64,000 bases of DNA from assembly GCA_009773165.1 (NCBI GenBank), contig WOUZ01000006.1:1-64000 (forward strand). The letters run 5' to 3'. Origin of the DNA: Bacteroidota bacterium (GTDB taxonomy: Bacteria; Bacteroidota; Bacteroidia; Bacteroidales; F082). The notes beneath the pieces were generated by a model. That model made no database searches, was not told the DNA's origin, and saw nothing but the letters and a program-made list of their open reading frames with translations. Within the stretch, counting starts at the first letter, position 1; the number at the start of each line of letters is the position of its first letter. The translations under genes were made by a program, and so were the position numbers. Shown here piece after piece: positions 26,391 through 35,542 of this stretch.

Positions 26391-27443
26391 TTACCGATCT
26401 TGAGCTGCAACTTTGATATTTACATTCAGATTGCCTGTGGAATCAGTTGTTGGAGCAATTTGTACGGTTTGAAAATGAGGGTTAAGTGGAATGGAACCAT
26501 CTTTCCATGGGAATGCGCCTCCGTAAATACCTATATCGGTGCCGTCGCGGCCTGCATTTATGTATGGTGAATTAGCACGTAAATGAAAATCATTATTGAA
26601 GGACCATCCTGGAGAAGTATATGAAACAAAGATTGAATCGAGCGGAGGGTCGGATATTGTATAATTATTAATACCCTGATTATTTTGGCCATCTATTCCG
26701 TTAGAGAAGCCTCCCAAGTTATTATTAGCTAAACAATTTGATGCAGAACCACGTGAACCACAAAAAATATTATTATCAAATTCGGAATTATTTACACTAT
26801 TTAAAATTGAACACCATTGAGTAGTATATAAAAATATGTTGTTTTTATACAAATTTCCTGCATTAAAATCACTTATTGATGCAAGAATGAGATTGTTAGC
26901 TACTAGATGGTTGGAACCTTTTAACTGTATTGAGTAAGATCCGCCATATAAGCAACCTTGTCCATAACTACCAATAATGTTATTAATTATTAAAAAGTTA
27001 GATGCCTCAGCATCAAACATAATTCCTGAATGGAAATAACAGCGGGTAATTAAATATTGAATTATGGTTCCATTAACATAAAAGCATGGTCCACACCCAC
27101 TATAACAATATACATTTATATAACAACCTGTGATCGATCCATAATCAGCACCAGTTTCCAAATAAATTGGTCCCCCAATTATTGTTCGGTTTGTGGCACT
27201 AGTAGAATCCGGATGGGATCCAACTCCCACTAAATGTAGCTCTTTATTAATGGGAATACTCAATGAAAAACTACCGCCTGGCAAATAAATTGTGTCACCG
27301 GGCAAAGCGTTAGTTATTGCTGCATTAATATCAATATAAAAATTTGGATTTCCACCATTCTGAACCGCAATCAGATTCTGTGAAACACTCACTTGAGTTA
27401 AATATGTAAAAAAGAAGGTGGTAATAAAAATGAACTTTTTCAT
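26391..27443 (-). CDS. Secreted parallel beta-helix protein, paralogue 4
   Basis: 350 residues with a signal peptide (MKKFIFITTFFFTYLTQVSVSQ), a first strand block (GDTIYLPGG, ELHLVGVG) and Asn-rich ladder repeats (NNIIGS, NNLILAS) typical of right-handed beta-helix, pectin-lyase-like folds. The last 50 residues (GTDIGIYGGAFPWKDGS to IKVAAQDR) are nearly the same in all four neighbours. It is the last of four tandem paralogues and lies 43 bp before the lipase gene. No catalytic residues are evident and no classical T9SS tail is seen. A surface binding or structural role is inference. Confidence 0.8.
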   Translation of the reverse strand: MKKFIFITTFFFTYLTQVSVSQNLIAVQNGGNPNFYIDINAAITNALPGDTIYLPGGSFSLSIPINKELHLVGVGSHPDSTSATNRTIIGGPIYLETGADYGSITGCYINVYCYSGCGPCFYVNGTIIQYLITRCYFHSGIMFDAEASNFLIINNIIGSYGQGCLYGGSYSIQLKGSNHLVANNLILASISDFNAGNLYKNNIFLYTTQWCSILNSVNNSEFDNNIFCGSRGSASNCLANNNLGGFSNGIDGQNNQGINNYTISDPPLDSIFVSYTSPGWSFNNDFHLRANSPYINAGRDGTDIGIYGGAFPWKDGSIPLNPHFQTVQIAPTTDSTGNLNVNIKVAAQDR

Positions 27444-27466
27444 GATAAATTGTTTATTGGTTGAAA

Positions 27467-28438
27467 TTAGCGATCCTGGGCTGCCACTTTGATATTCACA
27501 TTTAAATTGCCTATGGAATCGGTTGTTGGAGCAATTTGTACGGTTTGAAAATGAGGGTTAAATGGAATAGATCCTTCTTTCCAGGGGAATGCACCTCCGT
27601 AAATACCTATATCGGTGCCATCAGTACCGGCATTTTTGCCTAAAGATGTTGCCTTTAAATGATAATCTTCCGTACCTGAATTAACAAAAGTATTTTCTGG
27701 CGATTCAATGATATTTCCACTTCCATAACTACCAACGTTTATTCCATTTACTACGTTGATATTATGCAAATAAGTACAATTTGTACCGCCCAAGCCAACC
27801 AATTGCAAAAAAATATTATTTTTAAATGTGCAACTAATACCACTAAAATTATTACCACTAAAAAATATATTATTTTGAATAACTGAATTTGTCAAACCAT
27901 ATAAATGTCCAGCAATTTTACAATTGTTAATCAGAATCATGGTAGGTTGTCCAATAATAGGTGTTCCAATGATATTACATTCAATTATTGAAATGTTAGA
28001 TGAATTGCTAAGTCCATTACTGCTATTAAAAACGATGTTAGTAATATTGCAACGCTTAACTAAATACCCATTTACACTTTCTGTAGTACCCGATCCAAAA
28101 TTAAAACCTCCATAAATGTATATTCCTTCTATTGAGCCTCCATCAGCACCAGTATATAGAGTTATTTGGTTTATAATTGTAATTCCAACAGCATAGGTGC
28201 TATCCGCGTTGGAGCCAGCACCAACCAAATGTAATTTTTTTGTAATAGGAGAAGAAATGGTGTGACCTCCTCCCGGTATGTAGATAGTATCTCCAGCTCC
28301 AGCATTAGAAATAGCTAAATCAAGTGTGGTGTAAAAAGTGGAGGATGAGCCATTCTGCACAGTGATAAGTTTCTGTGAAAAACTCACTTGTGTTATAAAC
28401 GTAAAAAAGATGGTGGTGATAAAAATGAACTTTTTCAT
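27467..28438 (-). CDS. Secreted parallel beta-helix protein, paralogue 3
   Basis: 323 residues. Signal peptide and N-terminal block (VQNGSSSTFYTTLDLAISNA, GDTIYIPGGG) are shared with paralogue 2, and the C-terminal 50 residues are shared with all. The middle (about 110-270) is a distinct beta-helix with little similarity to the neighbours. It is separated by 23 bp from the genes on both sides. Confidence 0.8.
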   Translation of the reverse strand: MKKFIFITTIFFTFITQVSFSQKLITVQNGSSSTFYTTLDLAISNAGAGDTIYIPGGGHTISSPITKKLHLVGAGSNADSTYAVGITIINQITLYTGADGGSIEGIYIYGGFNFGSGTTESVNGYLVKRCNITNIVFNSSNGLSNSSNISIIECNIIGTPIIGQPTMILINNCKIAGHLYGLTNSVIQNNIFFSGNNFSGISCTFKNNIFLQLVGLGGTNCTYLHNINVVNGINVGSYGSGNIIESPENTFVNSGTEDYHLKATSLGKNAGTDGTDIGIYGGAFPWKEGSIPFNPHFQTVQIAPTTDSIGNLNVNIKVAAQDR

Positions 28439-28461
28439 GATAAAATGTTTATTGGTTGAAA

Positions 28462-29463
28462 TTAGCGATCCTGGGCTGCAACTTTGATATTTACATTCAG
28501 ATTACCTGTTGAATCAGTTGTTGGAGCAATTTGTACAGTTTGAAAATGAGGGTTAAATGGAATGGAGCCTTCTTTCCAAGGGAAGGCACCTCCATAGAGG
28601 CCTACCTGAGTTGCATCTGTACCGGTATATTGAGTTGGGTTTTGCAGATGATAATTTTCAGTAAATGAATAACCACCACCAGAATAGTTTAGAAACAATG
28701 GTTTTATATCAGTAACCTGGTAATTATTTTCACCAAAGTTTGATGCCCCGTTACCAAACAAACCATTCGGTACATTTATATTGTTTTTTGCAATATTGTT
28801 ATTCCAACCTTCATTATAAGATTGTTTGAAAATATTATTTGAAATGAAACTTCCTGTAATGTTAAATAATGCTCCGGGAATATAAAAAGACGGAATATAA
28901 TAACTAAAAAAATTGTTTTTAAAGTTGTTGTTTATGCCAAAATTACTTACCTGACCGTAAATAAAAGTACTAATAAACATATTGTTTTGTGAATTACTAC
29001 CATTAATATTGCCAACAACACAGTTTTTAACTGTAATATTTGTGCATTCCACCGATAAAGTCAATGCTGGAAATAAACACCTATCAATTATATAATTATT
29101 TACCTGGTTAAAGGTTAAAGAAGATGTAAAGTAAATTCCTGTAAGTGAACCAAATTCCGCGCCATTTTCAAAACTAAAAATACTATAAACAGAACTAAAT
29201 ATTGTCTTCACCGTTGCAGATGTTGAGTCAGGGTTAATTCCTACACCAATAAAGTGCAAGCGCTTAGCAATAGTGTTAGTAAAAGAAAATGAACCGCCCG
29301 GTAAATTAATTGTATCACCATCTAAAGCATTAGAAATAGCTAAATCAAGTGTAGTGTAAAAAGAGGAGGATGAACCATTCTGCACTGAGATAAGATTTTG
29401 AGAAAAACTCACTTGTGTCATGAACGTAAAAAAGATGGTGGTGAGAAAAATGAACTTTTTCAT
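28462..29463 (-). CDS. Secreted parallel beta-helix protein, paralogue 2
   Basis: 333 residues. The N-terminus is nearly identical to paralogue 3 (VQNGSSSSFYTTLDLAISNA). The central ladder is Asn- and Phe-rich (NNFKNNFFSYY, FISNNIFKQS), and the shared C-terminal block reads VGLYGGAFPWKEGSIPFNPH. Spacing of exactly 23 bp to the next gene, with a conserved intergenic sequence, suggests duplication as a gene-plus-spacer unit. Confidence 0.8.
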   Translation of the reverse strand: MKKFIFLTTIFFTFMTQVSFSQNLISVQNGSSSSFYTTLDLAISNALDGDTINLPGGSFSFTNTIAKRLHFIGVGINPDSTSATVKTIFSSVYSIFSFENGAEFGSLTGIYFTSSLTFNQVNNYIIDRCLFPALTLSVECTNITVKNCVVGNINGSNSQNNMFISTFIYGQVSNFGINNNFKNNFFSYYIPSFYIPGALFNITGSFISNNIFKQSYNEGWNNNIAKNNINVPNGLFGNGASNFGENNYQVTDIKPLFLNYSGGGYSFTENYHLQNPTQYTGTDATQVGLYGGAFPWKEGSIPFNPHFQTVQIAPTTDSTGNLNVNIKVAAQDR

Positions 29464-29486
29464 GATAAATTGTTTATTGGTTGAAA

Positions 29487-30476
29487 TTAGCGATCCTGGG
29501 CTGCAACTTTGATATTTATGTGAAGGTTTCCTATAGAATCGGTAGTGTGGGTATTTTGAAGGAATAGAAAATGTGGATTAAATGGCACGGAGCCATCTTT
29601 CCATGGGAAGGCACCACCGTAGATGCCAATATCAGTGCCATCAATTCCGGCGCCTTTCCCCACACAAGATGGCTGTAAATGATAATTGTGGGAATAATTG
29701 AAATCATAACCCATTTGATTAACAAAAATTGAAGAATGGGGTATATTCATAAAATTATTATGAAAAATGTTTTCTCCAAATGATGGATCAATATTTTGGA
29801 CGAATAGATTATTGCTTACAATGTTGAAGTAAAAATTTGGATTGTTTGCCGGACTCAGAAATATATTGTTCTCGATAGTGCTATAGACAGTATTAATACT
29901 ATTGGTTTCTTCCATGAAAATATTATTTCGAATGGTATTATTTCTGCCTATATAAACATAACCGACAAAGATGTTATTTGAGATAAAATTATTTTTTGTA
30001 TAATATGTTAAATATTGATTTCTTACAATGTTCTCAATAAAAAAACAATTTTGAACCATATAAGTGTTAAGGGAAGAATATTGTTCGAAGTATTCGATAT
30101 TACATCTCCTAACAGAATAATTTGAAATAGTATCGAACAAAATGATTTTGTTGCATTTTACCCCTGTTAATGTGCCACCGCTCGCACCTTGATACAATAG
30201 AAGATCACCGGTAATTACTGAGATGCCTGTCGCAGCAGCGGAATCAGGATTGTGACCAATTCCAATAATATGTAAACGTTTGGATATATCCGCAGCTAAA
30301 AAAGGGCCGCTGGGAATATAAACAGTATCGCCTGGGTTAGCACTATCAAAAGCCAGATTAAGCGAAGTGTAAAAAGAGGTAGATGAGCCATTCTGCACTG
30401 CTATAAGATTTTGAGAAAAACACACTTGTGTCATGATCGCAAAAAAGAAGGTGGTAAAATAAATGAATATTTTCAT
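29487..30476 (-). CDS. Secreted parallel beta-helix protein, paralogue 1 (operon head)
   Basis: 329 residues with signal peptide MKIFIYFTTFFFAIMTQVCFSQ. It is the first gene of the minus-strand surface cluster and the most diverged paralogue: near its end it has HFLFLQNTHTTDSIGN where the others have HFQTVQIAPTTDS. Beta-helix rungs are visible (NNIFVGYVYIGRNN, NNIFMEET). Any promoter for the cluster should lie in the AT-rich 720 bp upstream. Confidence 0.78.
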   Translation of the reverse strand: MKIFIYFTTFFFAIMTQVCFSQNLIAVQNGSSTSFYTSLNLAFDSANPGDTVYIPSGPFLAADISKRLHIIGIGHNPDSAAATGISVITGDLLLYQGASGGTLTGVKCNKIILFDTISNYSVRRCNIEYFEQYSSLNTYMVQNCFFIENIVRNQYLTYYTKNNFISNNIFVGYVYIGRNNTIRNNIFMEETNSINTVYSTIENNIFLSPANNPNFYFNIVSNNLFVQNIDPSFGENIFHNNFMNIPHSSIFVNQMGYDFNYSHNYHLQPSCVGKGAGIDGTDIGIYGGAFPWKDGSVPFNPHFLFLQNTHTTDSIGNLHINIKVAAQDR

Positions 30477-31199
30477 GATGGAATTTTGATTAGTTGTTAT
30501 AATTGTTCCGCGGTATTCATTGATGGTTGCATATAGATATTCACTTGAATTGATTTAGAAGCATATAAATCTGGTTATAAGTTGAGGTTGCATTTTTGAA
30601 TGATAAGACTTTGATATTTTGATTTAAAGCTGGCTTAGGTTAAAATAAAGAAGAAAAGCTGTTTTTGATGTTGAAATGGACTTTTTGAAACCTAAAGAGA
30701 TATCTAAATTGTTTTTTATTCTGTTTTTGTTTAAATCATCTAACAAATGATTGTAACTTCCATTGTAATTATTTTCTGATTTGTGCATAATTGTTTTATT
30801 AGAAGTTCCGACATTTTTTTACAGACATTTCGGGAGCGCACAACCAATAGTTGGTTAAAGTCACTTCAAACCTACAATTAATAGATTCAAAATCAATGAA
30901 TTTTATTGATTTTTTTTTGTGAAGTTTTAGGAATTTTAAAGCTGTTTAAAAATGAATGTCTTTAACTTGTTTCAATTAATATTTAAATTATTGGAATACA
31001 ATGTATTGAATATCCATTCTCCTAAATTGCCAAAGACCTTAGGGTTCTATTTCGGTTAGCTATTGAAATAGATTAAAATGACAATTGCGGGAAAGAAAAC
31101 GGTATTAGTGAAAGTTCATTTTATATATTATGAAGGCATTTGTGATAGAGGTATTTAAGTGAATTGAAACAGGGAATAGGTTAAGAGGTTTGGAGGCAG
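30477..31199. other. AT-rich intergenic region
   Basis: About 720 bp with no open frame worth calling. It separates the surface cluster from the replication module, both on the minus strand, so it should hold the surface-cluster promoter and the end of the replication transcript. I saw no clear terminator or repeat. Confidence 0.5.
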
Positions 31200-31388
31200 T
31201 TAGAGGTTCCAAAGTTTTTTGAGGCAGAGGTTGAGGGTGATTTGCTGCTTGCTGAAGTGGATGGCGTTTTGCAGGTAGGCAATGGTTTGATTGTCGTTGG
31301 CGGGGTTGCTCAGGGCACGGGTGCTGTGGCGGATGATGTGCATATTGGTGGCGATGCTTTGGTTGATGAGTATCAATCGTTTATCCAT
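31200..31388 (-). CDS. Small protein coupled to dnaB
   Basis: A 62-residue frame starting MDKRLILINQSIATNMH. Its ATG overlaps the dnaB stop by 8 bases (ATGGATAA), which favours translational coupling. It is helical with no recognised domain. A longer upstream start is possible but would lie deeper inside dnaB. It could be chance, but phage-type modules often carry such small genes. Confidence 0.4.
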   Translation of the reverse strand: MDKRLILINQSIATNMHIIRHSTRALSNPANDNQTIAYLQNAIHFSKQQITLNLCLKKLWNL

Positions 31389-32730
31389 TGTCGGAGAATT
31401 TTGTGAGGGTGTCGTTGTGTTCAATCTCTATATCAAGGCGGTCGCCGTTTCTGTACTTTTTGGTCAGGATATACAGCTTGTTCCGTGTGGTTTTGCTGTT
31501 GTAGGTTTCCATGTCGTAATAGGCCGGACGAAAAAGCATTAATACCACATCAGCATCCTGCTCGATGTTTCCACTCTCACGCAGGTCGGCCAAAGTGGGT
31601 TCTTTTGATGCTCTGGCCTCGAGTGACCTGTTGAGCTGGGAATTCAAAATAATTGGAATTTCAAGCTCCTTGCTGAGTTGTTTTAGTTTTCGGGTTACAT
31701 TGCCAATGGCCTGGTCACGCGTCTGTACTGGGCGTTCTTTCATGTCGATGAGCTGGAGATAGTCGATGATGATCAGCTCGATGTCGTGTTTTCGCCTGGC
31801 TACCCTGCTTGCAGAAACGAGATAATCGATGTCGATACCACTTTGCTCGTCGAAATAGACAGGTAGTTTGCTGAGGTAAGCAGCCGAGTTGATGATGTTG
31901 TCGCGCTCGAGGTGGTTGACGTTTGCCTGATGGTATTTTCGAGATTCAATACCCGATTCTCCGATAATGAGACGGTCGGTGAGTTTGTAGTCGGCCATCT
32001 CGAGGCTGAAAAAAAGCACAGGATGCCGATATCTTGCTGCATGTTCGGCGAAATGAAGCGTCAAAGCTGTTTTACCCATTCCCGGTCGGGAGGCGATGAT
32101 ATAGAGCTCGCCTGCCTGCCAGCCTGAAAGCATGGTGTTGAGTTTATGTAATCCGGTGTTTATGCCAGGAAGCTTTCCTGAAGCACGGGTTTCGATGCGC
32201 TCCATGAGTTTACCGATGCTTTTTTGAATGACTTCGCTCATGGGATTGGCAGTTTTCCGTCCTGTGATGATCTCGCTCATCTGCTGATAGGCTTTTTCGA
32301 GTACATAATAGGCTTCGTATTCGGCTGCCAGGGGATCGAAGAGGTGTTTCTGCAGTTCATAGAAAGCTTGTATGCTCCTACGCTTGACGTACTTCTGCTG
32401 CAGGAGGTTGATATAGTCGGCATTGGTATGCGCGCTTACTGCTGCAGTGGTGTTTTCGGTGATGAGGTTCAAGACATAGTCGTGCAAGGTTTCGTCTGCC
32501 TTTGCAGCTTCTTCGCCTATGGTAAAGATATCGATTGTTTTGTTTGACCTATGGAGTTTCATTATGATTTCGCAGAGGGTACGGTTTTCAGGTTTGTAGA
32601 AGAGATCGGATGTGCGGAGTGCGCCTGCAAGGCTGTCGATTGCTCCGGTACCTATGGTGATCAGGTTTCGGAGTAATGCCTTTTCGATCTCCGGGCTTGA
32701 AGAGGATAAAAGGTCTGTGCTATTTTTCAT
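31381..32730 (-). CDS. dnaB: Replicative DNA helicase DnaB (phage/element type)
   Basis: 449 residues, somewhat short for a chromosomal DnaB. The N-terminal helical domain begins SSPEIEKALLRNLI. The RecA-like C-terminal domain has Walker A ASRPGMGKTAL, then FFSLEM, LIIIDYLQLI (Walker B) and NSQLNRSLEAR (arginine-finger region). It would unwind DNA at the fork of a phage or integrative element. It overlaps the upstream replication gene by 4 nt. Its location in a compact early-type module, rather than beside chromosomal genes, argues that it serves an element. Confidence 0.9.
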   Translation of the reverse strand: MKNSTDLLSSSSPEIEKALLRNLITIGTGAIDSLAGALRTSDLFYKPENRTLCEIIMKLHRSNKTIDIFTIGEEAAKADETLHDYVLNLITENTTAAVSAHTNADYINLLQQKYVKRRSIQAFYELQKHLFDPLAAEYEAYYVLEKAYQQMSEIITGRKTANPMSEVIQKSIGKLMERIETRASGKLPGINTGLHKLNTMLSGWQAGELYIIASRPGMGKTALTLHFAEHAARYRHPVLFFSLEMADYKLTDRLIIGESGIESRKYHQANVNHLERDNIINSAAYLSKLPVYFDEQSGIDIDYLVSASRVARRKHDIELIIIDYLQLIDMKERPVQTRDQAIGNVTRKLKQLSKELEIPIILNSQLNRSLEARASKEPTLADLRESGNIEQDADVVLMLFRPAYYDMETYNSKTTRNKLYILTKKYRNGDRLDIEIEHNDTLTKFSDNG

Positions 32731-33389
32731 ATAAGTTTGTTTTTGGAGAGTCGCTGTGTGGATATTGTTTGTTTGCTGTCGGAAATTTGTGATCTTTTCA
32801 TCCAGGTTTTTAAACGAAGGCTTGTTTCCCAGGTTTTTTGTAATTCAAAACGCATTTGTGTCTGGGATTTGTTTAACTCGGTCCAGTAGTCAAAAAACTC
32901 GGTAATGATTTCTTTGGGGCAGGTGTCGGCGAAAGTACTCAGATGTTCGAAAAAAGTATGTTTTCGAGCTGCAATAGCAGCTATATTACTATTCTTTTCT
33001 TTCTTATCATTCTTATATTCTTTAGTTGTTGTCGCTCGCTTGTCGCTTGCTTGTCGCTCGCTTGTCGGAATGCTTGTCGCTGATTGATATTTATTGTAGT
33101 TGGATATAGTAATGACGCGGTATCCAGGATGATTTTTGCTTGTCACTTCGTTTGTCGAAAAAAGCTTAGTTAATGAGGTTCTAATTTGACGTACTGAAAG
33201 GCCTGTTTCGAGGGATAATTTTTGAAGGCTTGTGACGATTTCGCCAGGATAAATGGTCTTTCCGTGCCACTTTTTTTCTTCGAAGTTTACTGTGAGCAGA
33301 AGATAAGTAAAGAGACGGAATGTATTGTGGTCGTCCCACCATTCCCATTTGAGTATTGATCTGTGAAGTTTTATCCAACCGGTTTCCAT
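32727..33389 (-). CDS. Phage-type replication / helicase-loader-like protein
   Basis: 220 residues starting METGWIKLHRSILKWEWW, the classic opening of phage replisome-organiser proteins with a DnaD/DnaT-like winged helix. The HTH part is about residues 50-100 (LSLETGLSVRQIRTSL). A charged linker and a C-terminal helical region follow (FFEHLSTFADTCPKE, FFDYWTELNKSQTQMRF), comparable to loader domains. It is translationally coupled to dnaB through a 4-nt overlap. The likely role is origin recognition or helicase loading. No sequence-specific binding site can be named from the protein alone. Confidence 0.75.
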   Translation of the reverse strand: METGWIKLHRSILKWEWWDDHNTFRLFTYLLLTVNFEEKKWHGKTIYPGEIVTSLQKLSLETGLSVRQIRTSLTKLFSTNEVTSKNHPGYRVITISNYNKYQSATSIPTSERQASDKRATTTKEYKNDKKEKNSNIAAIAARKHTFFEHLSTFADTCPKEIITEFFDYWTELNKSQTQMRFELQKTWETSLRLKTWMKRSQISDSKQTISTQRLSKNKLI

Positions 33390-33440
33390 TTGGGTTTAGT
33401 CTTTGGTCTTTAGCTTTTGGTCTTTGGCATCAGTTTCTCG
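33390..33440. repeat. Period-8/9 TTTGGTCT-type low-complexity tract
   Basis: TTTAGTCTTTGGTCTTTAGC and similar words lie directly upstream of the replication gene. It belongs to the same class as the tract at 36086-36150. Confidence 0.55.
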
Positions 33441-33550
33441 CAGTTTTTCGGAGATTGAGGGACGCAGATTTATGCAGAATTTAACTGAAAATTGGGCATG
33501 GTTTGCAAAATCGCGCCAGCGGTGGGCTGCGGCAATTATTCCGATGGTTT

Positions 33551-33697
33551 TCAGGCATTTTGGATGGGTTTTTGGCAGTTAAGGCAGTAGGTATGGGCAT
33601 GGGTGGAGCGTGGATAGGGTCGGAGGCAGCGACAGTATTTGGCCTGGCGTTCTTTGTCGTAGAGACGCTGGCGGGCGGTCATGGGACGGAGTTTCAT
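33551..33697 (-). CDS. 48-aa putative zinc-ribbon protein
   Basis: A small frame from the ATG at 33697: MKLRPMTARQRLYDKERQAK, then a YCRC motif and, 14 residues later, a YCLNCQ motif, ending PIQNA. Two Cys pairs (CxC and CxxC) in a basic 48-residue protein suggest a zinc ribbon, possibly nucleic-acid binding. It is in the same orientation as its neighbours, between the YqaJ and loader genes. Small zinc proteins are common in phage early regions. It is supported only by composition, context and the Cys pattern. Confidence 0.5.
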   Translation of the reverse strand: MKLRPMTARQRLYDKERQAKYCRCLRPYPRSTHAHTYCLNCQKPIQNA

Positions 33698-33702
33698 GGG
33701 GG

Positions 33703-33795
33703 AGGTGGTTTAGGGGTTTAGATGGGTTTAGAGGTTTAGGGGTTGATTTGTTGATTCGTTGATTTGTTTATGGCGGACGCGAGATTGAGTATTTG
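33703..33795. repeat. Octamer repeat tract (TTTAGAGG / TTGATTTG words)
   Basis: GGTTTAGGGGTTTAGATGGG followed by GTTGATTTGTTGATTCGTTG, the usual order of this window's repeat family, directly upstream of the zinc-ribbon gene. Confidence 0.6.
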
Positions 33796-33799
33796 ATGG

Positions 33800-34396
33800 T
33801 TAGAAGCATATTTGGCGGAGGTATTTGAGCCATTTTTCGCGGAATTTGAGGATTTCGGGAAGATGGGTGGGTAGTTGCATCTCTTCACGTGTGATGGTGA
33901 GGATGTGGAGTGCCTTGATGGAGAAGCGTGGGTCGTAGGAGACGAAATCGAGGCTCTGGAGCTGGGGAATGGCTATGAAGTATGTCAGGGCCTGGTATTG
34001 GTATTCCTTTGGGAGCTGTTTGGTTGCAAGATAGGCGACATGGTTCTTGGTGTCAGGACATTTGATTTCGATGGCATGGGTGAGGTCGGAGGTTGCTCCA
34101 TCGGGGGATACACCTATATATGGCAGCTCGTCGGAGGTGATGAAGCCGAAATCGTGTATCTCACGGCCTGTGGTGTAACAGTAGGCTTCGCGTGCCAGTG
34201 GCTCGAGGTCGATGCCGCGCTGCATGGCAGCGGAGACGAAGGTCTCGTCCCAGGATTGTGAAATCTCTTCTGCGATGAGCTCATAGATGAGGGGCAGGTT
34301 ATTGGATGAAAAGATGGTCTTCATCCGGGAGCCGGTGACTTTGCCAAGGCGTATCTGGTGCCAGGCGGAGGTGCGTTGAGTGAGGTTGTGGATCAT
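33800..34396 (-). CDS. YqaJ-type phage recombination exonuclease
   Basis: 198 residues matching the YqaJ / lambda-exonuclease-like family: QRTSAWHQIRLGKVTGSRM at the start, a middle AMQRGIDLEPLAREAY, then the catalytic core GVSPDGATSD and AIEIKCPDTKNH (E-x-K) and a later YQYQALTYF. These PD-(D/E)XK enzymes resect DNA ends and work with a single-strand annealing protein in phage recombination. No RecT or Erf gene is evident next to it, although the uncharacterised 210-residue gene upstream could fill such a role. Key residues look intact. Confidence 0.85.
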   Translation of the reverse strand: MIHNLTQRTSAWHQIRLGKVTGSRMKTIFSSNNLPLIYELIAEEISQSWDETFVSAAMQRGIDLEPLAREAYCYTTGREIHDFGFITSDELPYIGVSPDGATSDLTHAIEIKCPDTKNHVAYLATKQLPKEYQYQALTYFIAIPQLQSLDFVSYDPRFSIKALHILTITREEMQLPTHLPEILKFREKWLKYLRQICF

Positions 34397-34905
34397 GGGG
34401 TTTAGAGTTGATTTGTTGATGCGTTGATTTGTTGAGAAGTGGTTTAGGAGTTGAGAGGTTTAGAGGTTTAGAGAGTCGTTGATTTGTTGACTTGTTGATG
34501 CGTTGATTTGTTGAGAAGTGGTTTAGGGGTTGAGAGGTTTAGAGGTTTAGGCTGACGTGTTTGGGTGGAATCGTGGAACTGTGGAATCGTGGAATCGTTG
34601 AGGGCTGACGCATGTGGGGTGGAATCGTGGAACGGTGGAATCGTGGAATTGTGGAACTGTGGAATCGTGGAACTGTGGAATCGTTGAGGGCTGACGCATG
34701 TGGGGTGGAATCGTGGAATCGCTGAGGGCTGGCGCGTTTGGGTGGAATCGTGGAACTGTGGAATCGTGGAATTGTGGAACTGTGGAATCGTGGAATCGTT
34801 GAGGGCTGACGCATGTGAGGTGGAATCGTGGAATCGTGGAATCGTAGAGGGCTGACGCGTTTGGGTGGAATCGTGGAATTGTTGTGGGCTGACGCATGTG
34901 GATTA
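34397..34905. repeat. Octamer satellite: TGGAATCG arrays and TTGATTTG/TTTAGAGG tracts
   Basis: From 34397 to 34555 two roughly 90-bp copies hold TTGATTTGTTG and GGTTTAGAGG words. From 34556 to 34905 blocks of 2-8 tandem octamers TGGAATCG, TGGAACTG and TGGAATTG alternate with a 20-bp spacer of the type GAGGGCTGACGCATGTGGGG. Two long overlapping frames run through it on the minus strand only because the unit lacks stops; I do not call them genes. Confidence 0.85.
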
Positions 34906-34909
34906 TTCA

Positions 34910-35542
34910 TTAGTCTTTGGGTTTGGGAGGCTGGCGCTTTTGGGGTTTAGGGTTGAGGTGTATGGTTTTGGATTTTACGGGTTTAGTGGGCATGGATTGC
35001 CTATCTGGGCCAGCTGATGGGATTGATGTGGGGGTTGGATCTTCGTCAGGGTTGGATAGGGCTTCCTTGCGGAGGTTCTTTGCTAGTATGACTTCGTCGT
35101 TGTCGCGGAGGTCTTTGGGAAGGGCGAAATAGAGTTTTAAAAGCTCGGTGAGGGTGTTGCACTGGTTGATACCGGTGATGATGGGTTCGGTATCAAGGTC
35201 CTGTGGCTTGGGATGGAAATCACGGATACGCAGGGCATCGGTGGTGGTGTTGAAAGCTTTGACGTCGCGTGCCACATAGAGCTGTACACGGGTGCCTGGC
35301 CAGTCTTCGATAAAGGGCGTGGCGGCAAGCTTTTCGATGGTACGTGCATTGGTGCGGTTGAGGATCATGGGCTTGTCGAATTCGTGAAAGAACACGACAA
35401 GGCATTCTTCGACTTTACCGTTGGCAGAGTTGACTTGCTGGTTTTCGGTGCGGGCGACGGTGACGACGAGGTCTTTTTCTTCCGGAAGGCTATAGGTTCC
35501 GAGGAAGTTGTAGTTGAACTGTTTTTTCCAGTGGGTTTTCAT
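34910..35542 (-). CDS. Conserved phage-type protein of unknown function
   Basis: 210 residues. The N-terminal 150 look like a conserved phage family (MKTHWKKQFNYNFLGTYSLP, ECLVVFFHEFDKPMILNRTN, TIEKLAATPFIEDWPGTRVQ) often found near recombination and replication genes; I know no assigned function. The C-terminal 55 residues are a Pro/Lys-rich tail (HLNPKPQKRQPPKPKD) encoded by the repeat words GGCTGGCGC and GGGTTTAGGG at 34913-34960. A role with the YqaJ exonuclease, such as ssDNA binding or annealing, is speculation from context. Confidence 0.7.
   Translation of the reverse strand: MKTHWKKQFNYNFLGTYSLPEEKDLVVTVARTENQQVNSANGKVEECLVVFFHEFDKPMILNRTNARTIEKLAATPFIEDWPGTRVQLYVARDVKAFNTTTDALRIRDFHPKPQDLDTEPIITGINQCNTLTELLKLYFALPKDLRDNDEVILAKNLRKEALSNPDEDPTPTSIPSAGPDRQSMPTKPVKSKTIHLNPKPQKRQPPKPKD

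Noticed and set aside
34539-34910. Two long overlapping minus-strand frames of 123 and 116 residues rich in Ser, Thr, Pro, His
   Set aside because: They are translations of the TGGAATCG octamer array. Both frames stay open only because the repeat unit lacks stops, and the start at TAATG after the upstream gene is probably chance.
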